Positions 1-11,299 of a stretch of 64,000 nt of DNA are shown here, in pieces (within the stretch, counting starts at the first letter, position 1; each line of letters begins with the position of its first letter). A model generated the notes under the pieces. That model was not told the DNA's origin. It made no database searches and saw only the letters and a program-made list of their open reading frames with translations. The position numbers were made by a program, and so were the translations under genes. This DNA comes from Dipteronia dyeriana (lineage: Eukaryota > Streptophyta > Magnoliopsida > Sapindales > Sapindaceae), in contig CM065295.1 in the NCBI GenBank assembly GCA_032871835.1, positions 67,264,687-67,328,686 on the forward strand, given 5' to 3'.

Positions 1-1420
1 TTCATGGGTTTTTGACGCAGTGGAAAACATTAAAGAAATAGATTGACGTCTAATTTCTATGTAAACTGGAATCCACCTGAAAATAAAGAGAATACTTCTA
101 AAATTTTATTGAATAAAAATGCTAATGAACCTTTCGGTTTACAAGGCTATTTAAAATGAAAAACCCTAACCTAAATCTTTGTTGGACAAGAAACGAGATT
201 ACATAGCAAAAGTTACAAAAAATAGCAAAAACTGTCAAAAATAACTAAATCACGAAAGTAGCAGAAATAAAATATACTAACAACCATAAACAAGTTAGAA
301 TTGCCGGAAGACAATTCTGACTTGTCAAAGTCAACTTATGATTAAAAAGAAAAATTTCATAAAATGGAAAAACTGCATTCGGTGCCCAAACGATGAAATT
401 TGGCCGAAAAACAACGTATCACACTGCAGTGACCTGAAAAGATATCATCGACCCACTTCAATATAAGTAATTTAGTTTTGAATTTAGGATGGTCCCTCAA
501 AGTCAAGTAAGAGTCAGCTATCTGTTCTACATCAGTTTTTAAGACATTATTTAAAGTTAAAAGAAAATCAAATATTGAAAAAAAAAATGTTCTCCCAAGT
601 TTTCCAAAATGTTTCACATACTTCTTACTTACGTGAAATCATGACCTTATATTACTAGTAATCATTGTAATAATGTATCATTCGTTACAAGTAATCATCA
701 AAATAATTCACATATGCGCACTATTTCCACATGAAAATATTCATTCTAATTTAAATAAGTGGTTTTCTGGTCCATTCTTCCATCGGTTGGATAAAATTAA
801 AAGAGCTTCTCCTTATATTTCATAAATCAGTTTACACTTCATTTTCTTTTATTTTTGTCAATAACAATATTAGTTTGAATTAAAATTTCCAAACAAGATA
901 ATTTAAAAAAAAACACTGAAAACTAGTTTTTTTAGAAAACAACGTTTTTTTTTCCTCTTTTATATTTTTTTCCTTATACTGTTTTACGAACCCTAAAAAT
1001 ATTATCTTCTTCTTTTCTCTTTGTTGGTGGTTCTTTGTAACAGACCTAAAATTATTAGCAATTCAGACCTTTATTAACTAATATGCGTACCTCTATCTAA
1101 ATTTTGATAGTGAAAATACAGCAACAACATCTGTTTGTTTGTTGTTATTTTATTCGTTTATTGTGATGAAAGTAACTGTTGTTGAACTAATAAATTTTGA
1201 TCTGTTTTTTTTTTCTTTTTGTTAAATGAATAAAAATTATTGCTTTTTTTTTCTTAATATATTTGTTGATTTTCTTCAAAGAAAAAAAATTGGTTTTCAT
1301 TGATTTGTTTAGAGGGTGACTTGTTTTTTCCCAAGTGAATTTTGTATAAAATCACAAACATTGTCATAGAGTTGAGGTGATAGACATTTTTCAAATAATT
1401 GAAAATAATAGTGTACACCT
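1..1420. other. AT-rich non-coding DNA
   Basis: No convincing gene is seen on either strand. The stretch is AT-rich with many A and T homopolymer runs, and the short open frames lack recognisable domains. If the UGT exon at 11300-12192 belongs to an intact gene, this stretch would lie in its intron or upstream of it, but no UGT exon 1 can be found here. Confidence 0.6.
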
Positions 1421-1421
1421 A

Positions 1422-1931
1422 ACTAGAGGTGTTCAAGGTTTGGTTAAACCGTTCGAAACCGAGTCAAAACCGAATCGAAACCGTCCCCCAAAACCTTAAC
1501 CGAAATTGAACCGTAACCGCCGGTTATGAAACCGGTCCAGGCGGTTCGGTTACGATTATCTTAGAAACTGCCTCAAAACCGGTGCCGGTTAAACCGTCGT
1601 TTTGATATATTTTATAAATAAAAAATAAAAAATTAACCAATAGTATTGAGACACGTGATAATTTGTTTGAAAAAAAAAAACTGAATGGAACCAAAACCGG
1701 CCCGAAACCGAATCGAGCCGTTCGGTTACGTCAAACCGAAACCGAAACCGAACCGTAACTGTCAAACCGGCGGTTACGTAGCCGTCCCAAACCTCCCCAC
1801 TCCGGTTATGGTTAGGACATTCCACGGAACCGGAACCGAAACCGAAACCGAAACCGAAACCGAAACCGAAATCGGAACCGACGGTTTGTAACCAAAACCG
1901 AACCGTAGATACCTTTACACCCAACACTAAT
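1422..1931. mobile_element. Small hAT-like non-autonomous element built of AACCGAAACCG repeats
   Basis: The left end reads TAGAGGTGTTCAAGG and the reverse complement of the right end reads TGGGTGTAAAGG, an imperfect inverted repeat of the kind seen in plant hAT elements. The interior is a degenerate series of CCGAAA/CGGTTC units, with about eight near-perfect CCGAAA hexamers at 1829-1872, arranged in both orientations so the element could fold back. No transposase is present. A clean 8-bp TSD was not found (flanks resemble ACACCTAA and ACACTAA), so the boundaries are approximate. Open frames on both strands here are by-products of the hexamer. Confidence 0.5.
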
Positions 1932-2120
1932 ATCTATGCAAACCCTTTTTGTAATTCTTATGTTATATTCTTAATTAATTGTTGTTTTACCGTTTGGTTG
2001 AAAAAGCCATATTATTCTTTTAAAGTTATCAAATTTACTAGTATTTTTTTATGTTACTGTATTTTCAAATTAAAATCAAAATTAAAAAATAACAATGGAT
2101 AATATTAAAATAAAATGGGG

Positions 2121-3961
2121 TGTTATATGTATAAATTCAAATGGGCGACATGTCATCAGAGATAGCTGATAATACAGACATATGGTGGTGCCACATCCTC
2201 AAGAGTCAACTAGTCAACTAGTCAAACAAAGAGCTGAGGCACTAATCGAAGACACGTAAGGCTGGCAATTCGGATTCATGGGTCGGGTTGACCTCAACCC
2301 GACACGACCCGATTTGTATAAACCCTTAACCCGACACGATTCGTTTAATTAAACGGGTTAACCTTCTGAAACACAGCACGATATTAATAAATACACGGGT
2401 TATACAGGCCTACGGGGTTGACCCGTAACACGTTTAATAATCTGATCGGGTCATGATGGGTCGGGTTTGACCCGTGTGACCCGTTTAACCCAAACATTTT
2501 TTAGAAAAATCATATTAAAATTGTAATTTTCCAACCTGCCACAAATACATCCAATATAATAGAGTAATAGTTTTTAATAATCCAATCCAATCCAATATAA
2601 TACCATCAAATAATGCAATAAATATATAATTAAATACAGTCATCCCGAGAGGCAAATACAGTCACCATAGTCCATATAAAGTTAAAAAATGAATCTATAA
2701 ATAATTCATACAGTCATCCATAGTTACAAATTGGAATAACGTCATTATTTGAACTTGAATCCATAGATTTTGCTGTAAAACAACATGTAAATTTAATAAT
2801 TCAGTGAAGGATACAAGTATACAATAGACTTACATAATACAAAGAATAATAATAATAAAAAAAATTGACATATAAAGTGTCAAGTGAAAACAAATGAACT
2901 CTAAATGGATCCTTTGGAAATTGGTAATGGGAAATGAATATGAGGATGTCATCAATCATTAAAATAAGAAACAATGAAATTAGGCATTGAAAATGTTAGG
3001 GAGTTACTGTTTCAATACCCAACTTATTAATTTCTTATTATTAAGCCCTAATCATGCTTGCATGTTGCCTTATCTTATCCAAACCAGTAACTAGTGGTGT
3101 AAATATGGAGTGGGTCTGGATGGGCTAGCCCGCTCGGCCTGCTAAGGAAGGCAGTCCGTGCCTAGCAAGCCTGCCTGGGGGGTGTGCCGTGCCAGGCACG
3201 GCCTACATTGATGGACCGTGTCGAGCCCCAGATAGAGGCACGCCGTGTTCTACTAACCTAAAATGAGAAAGACATGGATCCTCTCCTCACCTTGTTCTCA
3301 CCTTTATAATCTATTGACACTTTTCTAATATAGCAGATCAATAGTCTGTAGTACAGGATACGTCGAATCAAGCGAAGATCCACTCAGATACTCACACTCC
3401 AATAAGGAAATATCGTTATTTCCTCGCAAGTATTAGAGAATTCTAATTAGAAAAAAACTCAAAACTTCTATTAGAATAAACACCAAATGAGTTTAAACAG
3501 GCTACTTAACTAGAATCTTATAAAGATTCTAATTATAAATCCGTTATTTACACGACAAGGATTATGGCAACCCCTCATTAACCTATATAAATACTAGCTA
3601 AATCAATGTACAATGATACAGACAATCTATCTTAGTGAAAGTGAGCATTGAGTGTATAATCCTCTAGATTCATAGTGATATTCTTCTTGCAGTATTCGAC
3701 GGCCATGGTTTTTTTTTCCATTTCTAGGGTTTTCCACGTAAATCTCGTGTTCTTGTCTTTTATAGTTCTTTTATGTTATTTGCTAATCGACATCCTTGTT
3801 GAATTAGTTATCCATAGCAGGCCATTCAGTGATTGCATCGAATTCATGTGGAAGAAAAGGGTTTTGGCTTTCCCACCTTGAGTGGTCAAAACCTTGATCT
3901 GCCTACGTATTGTTGTTTGACGGATTGAATTTTCGATGACCCGAAATCAACCATCAATAAT
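2121..3961 (+). repeat. 5' LTR of Tat-like element 1, interrupted
   Basis: 2121-2260 matches 10141-10261 and about 3350-3960 matches 10430-10965. The stretch between holds foreign DNA in place of about 170 bp of LTR. The TATA-like CCTATATAAATACTAG lies near 3580, as in the other LTR. Compared with the 3' LTR it has about 85 extra bases near 3740-3825. The exact 3' border is uncertain by a few bases because it has mutated away from the CA end. Confidence 0.8.
2262..3345. mobile_element. Composite insertion inside the LTR, including hAT-like low-complexity repeats
   Basis: This DNA has no counterpart in the 3' LTR. It starts with GGCTGGCAATTCGG followed by repeated ACCCGACACG/GGGTCGGGTT units (2262-2500), a common form of small plant hAT-like repeats. 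A second unit near 3092 starts TAGTGGTGTAAATATGG and runs into GGCACGGC-type repeats to about 3245. No matching right ends and no TSD were found, and about 170 bp of the host LTR is missing, so this is a replacement or several events, not one clean insertion. No coding sequence is seen. Confidence 0.55.
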
Positions 3962-3980
3962 TGGCACTAGAAAGAGGATG
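3962..3980 (+). other. Candidate primer binding site of element 1
   Basis: TGGCACTAGAAAGAGG directly follows the 5' LTR, the position of a tRNA primer site. The tRNA cannot be named with confidence; the TGGCRC start is typical of plant gypsy elements. Confidence 0.55.
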
Positions 3981-4024
3981 ACTAGAATTTAACTTTGAAG
4001 AACCCTCGTGAACTAATCCAAAAC

Positions 4025-6395
4025 ATGGATAACAATAATAACAATAATTGTAGTAACATTGATGGTTGCCCCAACGATAATAACGATCAGCAACTCTTGG
4101 GTGCCACCAAAGTAACCAGACATGGCATGTCAATAACTGGAGAGCAATCAATTATAGAACCAAATACCCAGGTGGCAGCCCTATGAACCCTACAATATTT
4201 CCAAGCGGCCTTGCTGACCAGTTGGTGCATGGTAGCCTTATCAGCGAGTACATGAATTTCCTCACCATACGATCTGGCACACTCGGCATTCATCCACCTG
4301 GTAGGCAGTGCTCAAAGATCTATATGCCAACACCGAACGGCCCAATAAAGCCACCCTCACGTAGGATCTTCCAAGTTCTCCTTAAAACTTCAGATGAAAA
4401 GAGGCTATGAAAGGGAAGAGGGTTTGGCGAATGAAGATATACCTGGGGAGGGACGAGATCACGTCCATGCACTCGGATCATATTCATAAAAGGCATACAA
4501 GTCTACTTATGTTCCTTACAATATAGTGATCGGAGGCCAAGAAATAAGGAATAACTAGAGGAGGTTTGAAAGCACTGAGGACCCAAGATCTATGGACGAT
4601 GAGGAGATATGAAAAACATATAAAGCGCACCGGGGGCTGACTGTAAAAGGCCATCTCGGCTCGAATGGAGAATCAACCGGAAGACAATAAGTTACTTTAC
4701 AGGAGTTGTCGAAGAAAGTCACAAACATGGCAAGAAGATACGAGCATTGTACATTGCCAGATGACGAGTCAGATAGCCCATTCATCGACATTATTGTCCA
4801 TACCCCGTTTCTAGTAAGGTTCAAGATGCATGCCATTGACTAAAGAAGCTAGAGATCTAAAAGAGCACGTAAGGCAATTATGGAACGTTATGGTGCAATA
4901 TGTATCAAATGATGGACTGATATACCTTACATTCCCACATATGTTTGGCGATCTCACTTCAAGATGGTTCAAGCGATTACCACCCATGAGCATCAACAGT
5001 TTTTCAAGTTTCATCAAGGCATTCATCTGACAGTTCTCGAGGAGCGTTTAACGAAGAAAGTTGATTTCCAATCTATCCAATATCAAGCAAGAAAGGAACA
5101 AGTTGCTTAAAAAGTACCTAACAAGGTTTGGAAGAGAAGTAGCACAAATTGAGGATACTAACGACGTTGCTGTCATATCAGCTTTTACCAACAGCTTAAA
5201 AATTGGTCGATTATCCTTTGACCTAAGAAGGGATCGACCCATGATGTATAAGGAGATGATAGATGTAGCCAGTGATATGCATTACTGAAGAAGAAGAGGT
5301 AGCCCAATGAGGTATTTATGTGCACGACCATCGGCCAAAAGTGCCTGAAGTAAAATCTGAGCCAAAAGAAGAAAATGCGAAAGGTCATAAAGGCAATCAT
5401 CGAAGAGATGATAAAAATCGAGAAGGATAATATAAGAGGTGGTCAAACCGAGAAGTTTCGAGGTAAGTATAATAGTTCCACTTATTTATGAGCGTTCAGG
5501 AAGACATCATTGCAGTTGTCCAAGACTATGGGTTAGTTAGGTACCCACAATAACAATCCGCATATGCTACAAGCGACACTACCAATTATAGTCGCTTTCA
5601 CAAGAACCACGTGCATGACACCTCAAAGTGCTATTACAGGACTATATCGAAAGCCTAATCAAAGATGGGTGGGGTTCGCAAAAGACTAAGGTCTCAAAGA
5701 GGACCATAAGCAGGGAATTTTTCATCGAGATGGCCACCGATAGAACTTATGGGAGCTCAGGTGACATCCAGAATGTAAAGGTATATGATCAATTGCGACT
5801 CAATAGAACAACCTTAAGCCATTCCTTGTTCCGCTTATAGGATCCAGAGAGGGATGGATCAGGGGCAGTAAAACTGCCAGTCTGATTCGGAACAGTCTTA
5901 TGCCTAAAAAAAATCTTACTCGACTTTATGGTGTCAACATAGAAAACTGGTCTTATAATGGCTTATTGGGAAGACCTTTTTCGAACTAGGAAAGAGCGAT
6001 TATTACAACCTACACCTTGAAAGTGAAGTCTCCAACGACGTTTGGGGTTGGAGAGCTCAAGGGGTTACAAAAGATGGCTCGCTGGGCCAACCCTTTAGTA
6101 CTTAGAGATAAACTACACAAATGTTATAAGAAGAGACCTTAAAAGAATTCGAATTCGATCCTATGGATGAGTCTGAGAAAGGAAAAGAGGAACCAACAGA
6201 GGCTACCATCCTCGACGAAGAAGAGCGAGTAAAGACTATCAAGTTAGGTGCACAATTCTCAGAGCCAGTGAGACGAGATTAACGGACTTGTTGTGAGAAC
6301 ATAAAGATATCTTCGCCTAGAGTCACAACGATATGCTAAGGATTAGCACAATGTAATTTCTCATTACCTGGCTATCGATAACAATTCTGGTATAC
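4025..6395 (+). pseudogene. Ty3/gypsy gag-protease region, degenerate, cut off at start of RT
   Basis: The frame can be followed in pieces from an ATG at 4025 (Asn-rich start). A gag core lies at about 4830-5290, with TFPHMFGDLTSRWFKRLP followed by YLTRFGREVAQI, typical of gypsy capsid domains. A conserved gag C-terminal block lies near 5600-5700 (HDTSKCYYLQDYIESLIKDG). The region before RT lies near 5950-6100 (YNGLLGRPF, then VKSPTTFGVGELKG), and the pre-RT block near 6280-6395 (EHKDIFA, SHNDM, then VISHYLAIDNNS after a one-base shift). Many stops and frameshifts interrupt it. The sequence then stops matching pol and switches to the antisense gene, so no polymerase or integrase remains. It cannot make a working polyprotein. 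Confidence 0.8.
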
Positions 6396-9168
6396 AATGC
6401 CTCGTAATCACGGCTACAGACAAGACCATCATCCGGCTCCTCGCCAGTGATAGAGAGCCTACCCTTTTTACGAGAATGATACGTGTCGAAGGTACTCTTG
6501 GTAGGTATCTCTAAATGCATTGGATGAGGCTCAATTTCTTGAAGGAGATGACGTGCTCGCCATAATTTCCTTTGATCCTTGATCGACTCAACCACGTCAT
6601 CCATATGATGTCGAAGGGATTTGTCGAAGTGCTTTAAAGCTTTCTCGTTAGAGCGACCCTTCATCTTAAAGAACTTCTAGGATTGCCCCATTCCCCGCTC
6701 GAATTTTCTCAACAAAAGAGCATCACATATTGGAGTCCTTTTGAAACGGTCAACTGCTTAGGCCTCCAACTCAGCTCTTGCCTCCTCAAGGATAGCATCT
6801 TTGGAGGATTGCTGGTTCCTTAAGTCTTCTGAGACCTACTCATCCTCTATCTTTGCCTTCTAGATCTATTGCTCTGTCTCTAGTCGAGCATCCAGAGCCT
6901 CTTGATTGGAATACAAGTGATTCTTCAGCTCTTGGATTTCCTATTCAGTCGCCAGTAATTTATCCTTAACAGTCAGTTGCGCAGCCATATATCTGTCAGC
7001 AAATTCCCTCGCCAGTAAAAGCTTCTGGAAATAGGCATTCTCAATAGTGAGCTTCTAGGCTAGAAGACGGAAAACTTGGTCCTGCAGATGATTACATTCG
7101 ACAGCGAGGAGGTTAATTTGCCTGTAAGAGTCTGCCATTTTTGACATCATTTGGACGAAGGTAGAAATGGCTCAATCAGTAAATAATAACACCAAGAATG
7201 AGAAGAAAATAATAAAAAAAGACTTACCAATGACTGGTAGTTGATGAAAAAGTCCATATTTTTATTGCAGGACTTGCCCTTGACATGAGACCAGTCCCAT
7301 CCAATGTACAGATCCTTGTTGATGATGTGTGACATTATACCAGAAGAGGATGAAATAATGAATGGATTAGAGCCGGCCTTGCTAGCATGTTTCGATGGCC
7401 AGGCTTAAGCTACCTGGAACCGAACAAGGCCTTTAGGTCTCCACAAAGAGGGTTCTGCGAGCGTCCTTCATTGATGCATCACCAGCATCAGCATGATCTT
7501 CCACTTCTGGAGTAGTGGAATTTAGGATATTAAGGTCTGAAGATGTGGTAGATGTGGGAATATTCCTTTCTTCATTCCCTTCCCCACCTTGAGTCCTCTC
7601 CGACAGACGTTCAGTCAGACCCTCAACATCGGTTTCCACAGTAGCGATTCTTTCTAAGGATGCCATAAGATGAGCAGGCTTAGATTCCCTACCCACGTTT
7701 TCGTTCACATCACCTGTATCTTCATATGCGGAAACGACGTAATGAACATCTCTCAAAGTACGATTGCTAGGTTGAGTAATATAATCCGAGGCTTTCCTCT
7801 TAGCAACATGTTTCTCTTGACTTTCACAGTACTTAGAATACTTACAGGGTCTTTAGGGGGATCATGAATGTTTACCTAAAAAACAAGAAAGCTGTCATTA
7901 ACTATACTCGGTTGAGCATCAACCTTTTCTTTTCCCTTGTGTTTAGGATGGGGCTCTCTAAACTTCTCCCTTTCCTCAACTAGTTGATTAGTAGGAGGTG
8001 CCTAATGGTCATTTTCTTCTTATTTATCCTCACTTTCCTGAGGGGAATCGTCTCGATCTAGAGTAGCAATGCCAGCTCTAACCAGATCATCAACATGTCT
8101 TTGACTAGTGGCAACAAGTTTTTTCACTGCCTGTGCTTGAACATCATAGACTACATCTATATTGTTCACTGAAAAGAGAAAAGAAGCAAAGAAGTCAAAA
8201 GAGAAAGAACATATGAATATTATAGAAGTAAGAAATGAGAGTCTTACAACGATGATGCTTCCTGGACAGGGAAGGAAAAATCTGCCATAAAATTATCTTC
8301 TCCTCATTTGAGAGGTAAGGGCAACCTCATTTTTCCAAGGAACGAGTAGCAACAATAGCAAGACGGGAGATCTCATTATTCTCTAGAACTGGTAGAGTCT
8401 TCGACTAAGACTCAAAGGATGTGAAATGCTTAGGAATCCTCATCGTATGCGACTTTGGTGGGCGTCCACTGGGACATCTCTCCCCTACTCGCCATTGGCA
8501 AAAAATCAGTTGTTCTTCCACTACTTGTTCGAAGTGGAAAATCCCTAGATAAAACCTTTCTTCTTGTTGTCATCAGATGTTTTGATTGTACCCGGATTCT
8601 TAACTCCCTCTAGCATCCAATGTTCGATGGCGGATGTGAGAAGAAAATAACTACCTTAATGACCCGATTGCCTCAGGGTATAGAGATTGAGAATCTCGCA
8701 AGGAGTAGAGGGTGTCTTGCCTTTCCTTTTCCATGTTAAGCATAGGCATATCAGGATACAGTATCTGTTTGGAGCAAGATGAGCATAGGAAGAAAGCCTA
8801 TCATCAGCATGGAAGCGCGATATAAAAGGTTATAAGGGAATTGTGACCCTGTAACCCAATATTGAGTCGTATATGACCATTGCATTTAGAAGAGGGTTCC
8901 ACACAACTCTTTTGTCGAATACTAGTTGTTCGACAGAGTCAAGAATATTTAAATGGCTCATGTACTTATGGAGTTCATACTCACCAACCATATTAACTTC
9001 GCAGTAGAATGCGTTTGGTCTATCAACTGAAAACTTCAACCTGTCTCTTCGATGCTCTTCAACATCAGAGTTGACTATCCTCTAGGCACCAAGTCCGGGT
9101 TCCTTAGGCACTTTAGGCTTTTTGGGTGTTCTAGATCTGCTGCCACTAGGTCTTGAAGTTTTTGCCAT
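6396..9168 (-). pseudogene. Antisense gene of Tat-like element 1: putative gypsy-type transposon-domain protein with coiled coil
   Basis: The frame starts at an ATG at 9166-9168 (MAKTSRPSGSRSRTPKKP, basic). After one stop it continues through 9039-8460 with a block resembling the 'putative gypsy type transposon' domain (Pfam Transposase_28): WNP..NAMVIYDSILGYRVTIPL, then TLRQSGH and KKKGFI.GFSTSNK.WKNN. An intron with a GTAAG donor at about 8247 and a TTTTCAG acceptor at about 8172 follows, then VVYDVQAQAVKKLVATSQ. An acidic, Ser/Thr-rich linker (7433-7756), a second intron (donor GTAAGTC near 7229) and a long coiled-coil tail (7140-6400) complete it. At least six in-frame stops, several replacing Trp or Gln codons, mark it as a pseudogene. 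It is clearly homologous to the gene at 61115-64000. Its function is unknown; such genes are recurrent cargo of plant gypsy elements. Confidence 0.75.
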
Positions 9169-10130
9169 CTCAAGAGAATTGTCACTACAAAATGAAAAAG
9201 GATTAGCGTTTAGAGAATCAAACTCATGTGTCATGGAGGGTAAATGAAAAGAAACAGGGACCGGTTGGTTTGGATCAAAATTGTGTAGCAGAAGTTCAAG
9301 TTTATATGTCGTAATTTTGTTCTCTTGTTCTAAATCCCTCGTCATGTGGCTAAAAAATATGATAATGCTGGGATGGGTCCATAAGAAACTCATTGGAAAA
9401 GAGGTTGAAGAAGTTTCAAATCTTGAAATCGACTTTTCAATTGGAACTAGAATCATAGAGAAACAAGTAGCAGAAATATATCCTGGATGTGAGAAGAAAA
9501 TAAAGATCTTTGAATCATCTAGAAAAAGATGAAGAAAAGGATCTAAGACAAATGTTTTTGGGTAAAGTAAGAAGAAGTTAAGAGAAAATAAAGAAAGAGT
9601 AATGAAGGGTTTTGAGATTAAAGGAGAAGGAAATTTTGAACTCTGAAAGACGCTTTAATGAAGATGTGGGACGAAACAGCGCATGAAAAGAGGTAACATT
9701 TGCTGAGCGTGCAAAGTGGTGTCATGTTTGCCCATTCATCGGAGGACAAGTGTTATTCAAAGAGAAACCCTGAATTCAAAACGTCTAATCTTTAGACGTC
9801 ATTAAAAGCACCGTTCGAATGTTTTGTGAACTAAATTAAAGCCCAGTTTAAGTTGCATTAATTACTGAGAAAACAATTAATGTAGTATTAATGAGAAAGG
9901 TAATAAAATTCAAAAGAGTATCTTCTCAAAATAGAAATCCGGTAGCCAGGTTTGTAGATGGATACTGCAAATTGGCTAGCTACCCAACTAATGAAAGGAT
10001 GTTAGTTGGCTGAAATTCATTAAAGGATAAATGTAGAGGCAAAAGAAATATTTTTAATACTTCTCTCCGAACAGGACCACAGTCGAGCACAAGCGTTGGC
10101 GAATATTATAATCAATGGAGGATATTATTT
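9169..10130. other. Non-coding stretch between antisense-gene start and 3' LTR
   Basis: This stretch lies upstream of the antisense gene and would hold its leader and promoter. It is AT-rich, with T-rich leader-like runs on the minus strand. The open frames overlapping 9281-9532 have no recognisable domain. In the second copy the matching stretch is 50171-50474 plus 60908-61114. Confidence 0.5.
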
Positions 10131-10140
10131 AAAAGGGTAT
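10131..10140 (+). other. Polypurine tract of element 1
   Basis: AAAAGGGTAT directly precedes the 3' LTR start TGTTATAT, as expected for the plus-strand primer. The same junction occurs inverted in element 2 at 50165-50185 (TATAACA then ATACCCCCTTAAAAT). Confidence 0.7.
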
Positions 10141-10965
10141 TGTTATATTTATAAATTCAGCTAAGTGATATGTCATCAGAGATAGAGGATAATACAGACA
10201 TATGGTGGTGCCTCATCATTAAGAGTCAATTAGTAAATCAAAGGGACACTAACTGAAGACATGTCACCAGATTTGAACACGTGTCAGGTGAATCTAAGAG
10301 CTAGGAATGTGTTCGCCATGTAAAATCATTTGATTTAGAAAGTCTTAACGAGCAAAGATTTTGCTCTCTAAAGATCTCTACTTGGCGATATCTACTCGGC
10401 CAAAATAGGAAGTATGATCTTATCAGGATACGCCGTATCAAGCGATGATGTACTCAAATACAAAATCTATGAATCCCACTCCAATTAGGAAATATCACTA
10501 TTTCGTCTCAAATATTAGAGAAATCTAATTAGGAAAGAACTCAAAAATTCTAGAATGATAAACACAAAACAGGAAATGAGTTCTAAACATGCTACTTGAT
10601 TAGAATCCTACAAAGATTCTAATTATGCATATGTTATTTACATGATAAGGATTAGGGCATCACCTCATCAACCTATATAAATACTAGCTATATATATCAA
10701 TGTATAATGATACGAACAATCTATCTGAGAGAAAGTGAGCATTGAGTGTGTAATTCTTGATATTCATAGTGATTTACTTCCCACCGCCTCCGGTAGCCGT
10801 GGTTTTTAATATGTTCTAGGGTTTTCTAGCAGGCTATTCAGCAATAGCATAAAATCCGCGTGGAAGAAAGGGGTTTTCCCACATTGACCGGTCAAAACCT
10901 TGATATGCCTATGTATTATTGTTTGAAGGATTGACTTTTCAACGACCCAAATATCATCGACAACA
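10141..10965 (+). repeat. 3' LTR of Tat-like element 1
   Basis: It is uninterrupted and about 825 bp long, TGTTATAT...GACAACA. The TATA-like CCTATATAAATACTAG is near 10671, with the downstream leader GAGAAAGTGAGCATTGAG. It matches the two outer parts of the 5' LTR and, more distantly, the inverted LTR at 49333-50170. Confidence 0.82.
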
Positions 10966-11299
10966 TGGAGTGCCTTTAGAAATTTTATTTTAAAAAATGG
11001 AGTGCCTTTAGATTATAAGTGTCAAAAGATAAAATGGATAATTTTGAAACAAAAGAAAGTGTCTTTAGAATTTTTTTAAATTTCAAAATTTTAGAATGTA
11101 GTGTTTTTAGAAAAGAAGTGTAAATACAAAAAAATTAAAATGTTATAAAAAAAATCTCTTAAAATTAAAACAATTATATTTTTTCGTGAGGCTAAAAACA
11201 AATTTTCATATTTACTAAGGTTGTTATTTCAGAAATTTTCCCAATTGAGATATTCCAAATATATATATTTTTAAAAATTGATTGAGAATTTGTTTGCAG
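10966..11299 (+). other. AT-rich intron tail upstream of UGT exon 2
   Basis: This short AT-rich stretch between the retrotransposon and the UGT exon ends in a good plant splice acceptor, TTTGTTTGCAG at 11289-11299. ATGGAGTGCCTTTAGA occurs twice (10965 and 11000), a small local duplication. An 11-codon extension of the exon frame upstream has no ATG, which fits intron sequence. Confidence 0.65.

Larger units (their letters stand above)
2121..10965 (+). mobile_element. Tat-like Ty3/gypsy LTR retrotransposon (element 1), pol-deleted, with antisense gene
   Basis: The two ends match over several hundred bases: both LTRs start TGTTATAT.TATAAATTC and share later blocks such as CCTATATAAATACTAGCTA. 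Between them lie a primer-binding-like site at 3962, a decayed gag and protease-region frame on +, the first residues of the reverse transcriptase region, and then an abrupt change at about 6395 to a multi-exon gene on -. Reverse transcriptase, RNase H and integrase are absent. A purine-rich tract lies just before the 3' LTR. Flanks TGGGG (2116-2120) and TGGAG (10966-10970) may be a one-mismatch 5-bp TSD. Tat/Retand-type gypsy elements are known to carry extra, sometimes antisense, ORFs next to the 3' LTR, and this layout fits them. The clade assignment is an inference. Confidence 0.82.

Noticed and set aside
1589..1927. Open frames on both strands rich in GF or TE dipeptides
   Set aside because: They are produced by the CCGAAA hexamer; no independent coding signal.
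3675..3881. 68-codon hydrophobic frame
   Set aside because: It lies inside the retrotransposon LTR and is absent from the matching part of the other LTR.
9281..9532. 83-codon frame on +
   Set aside because: It overlaps the leader of the antisense gene; no domain and no match to retrotransposon proteins.
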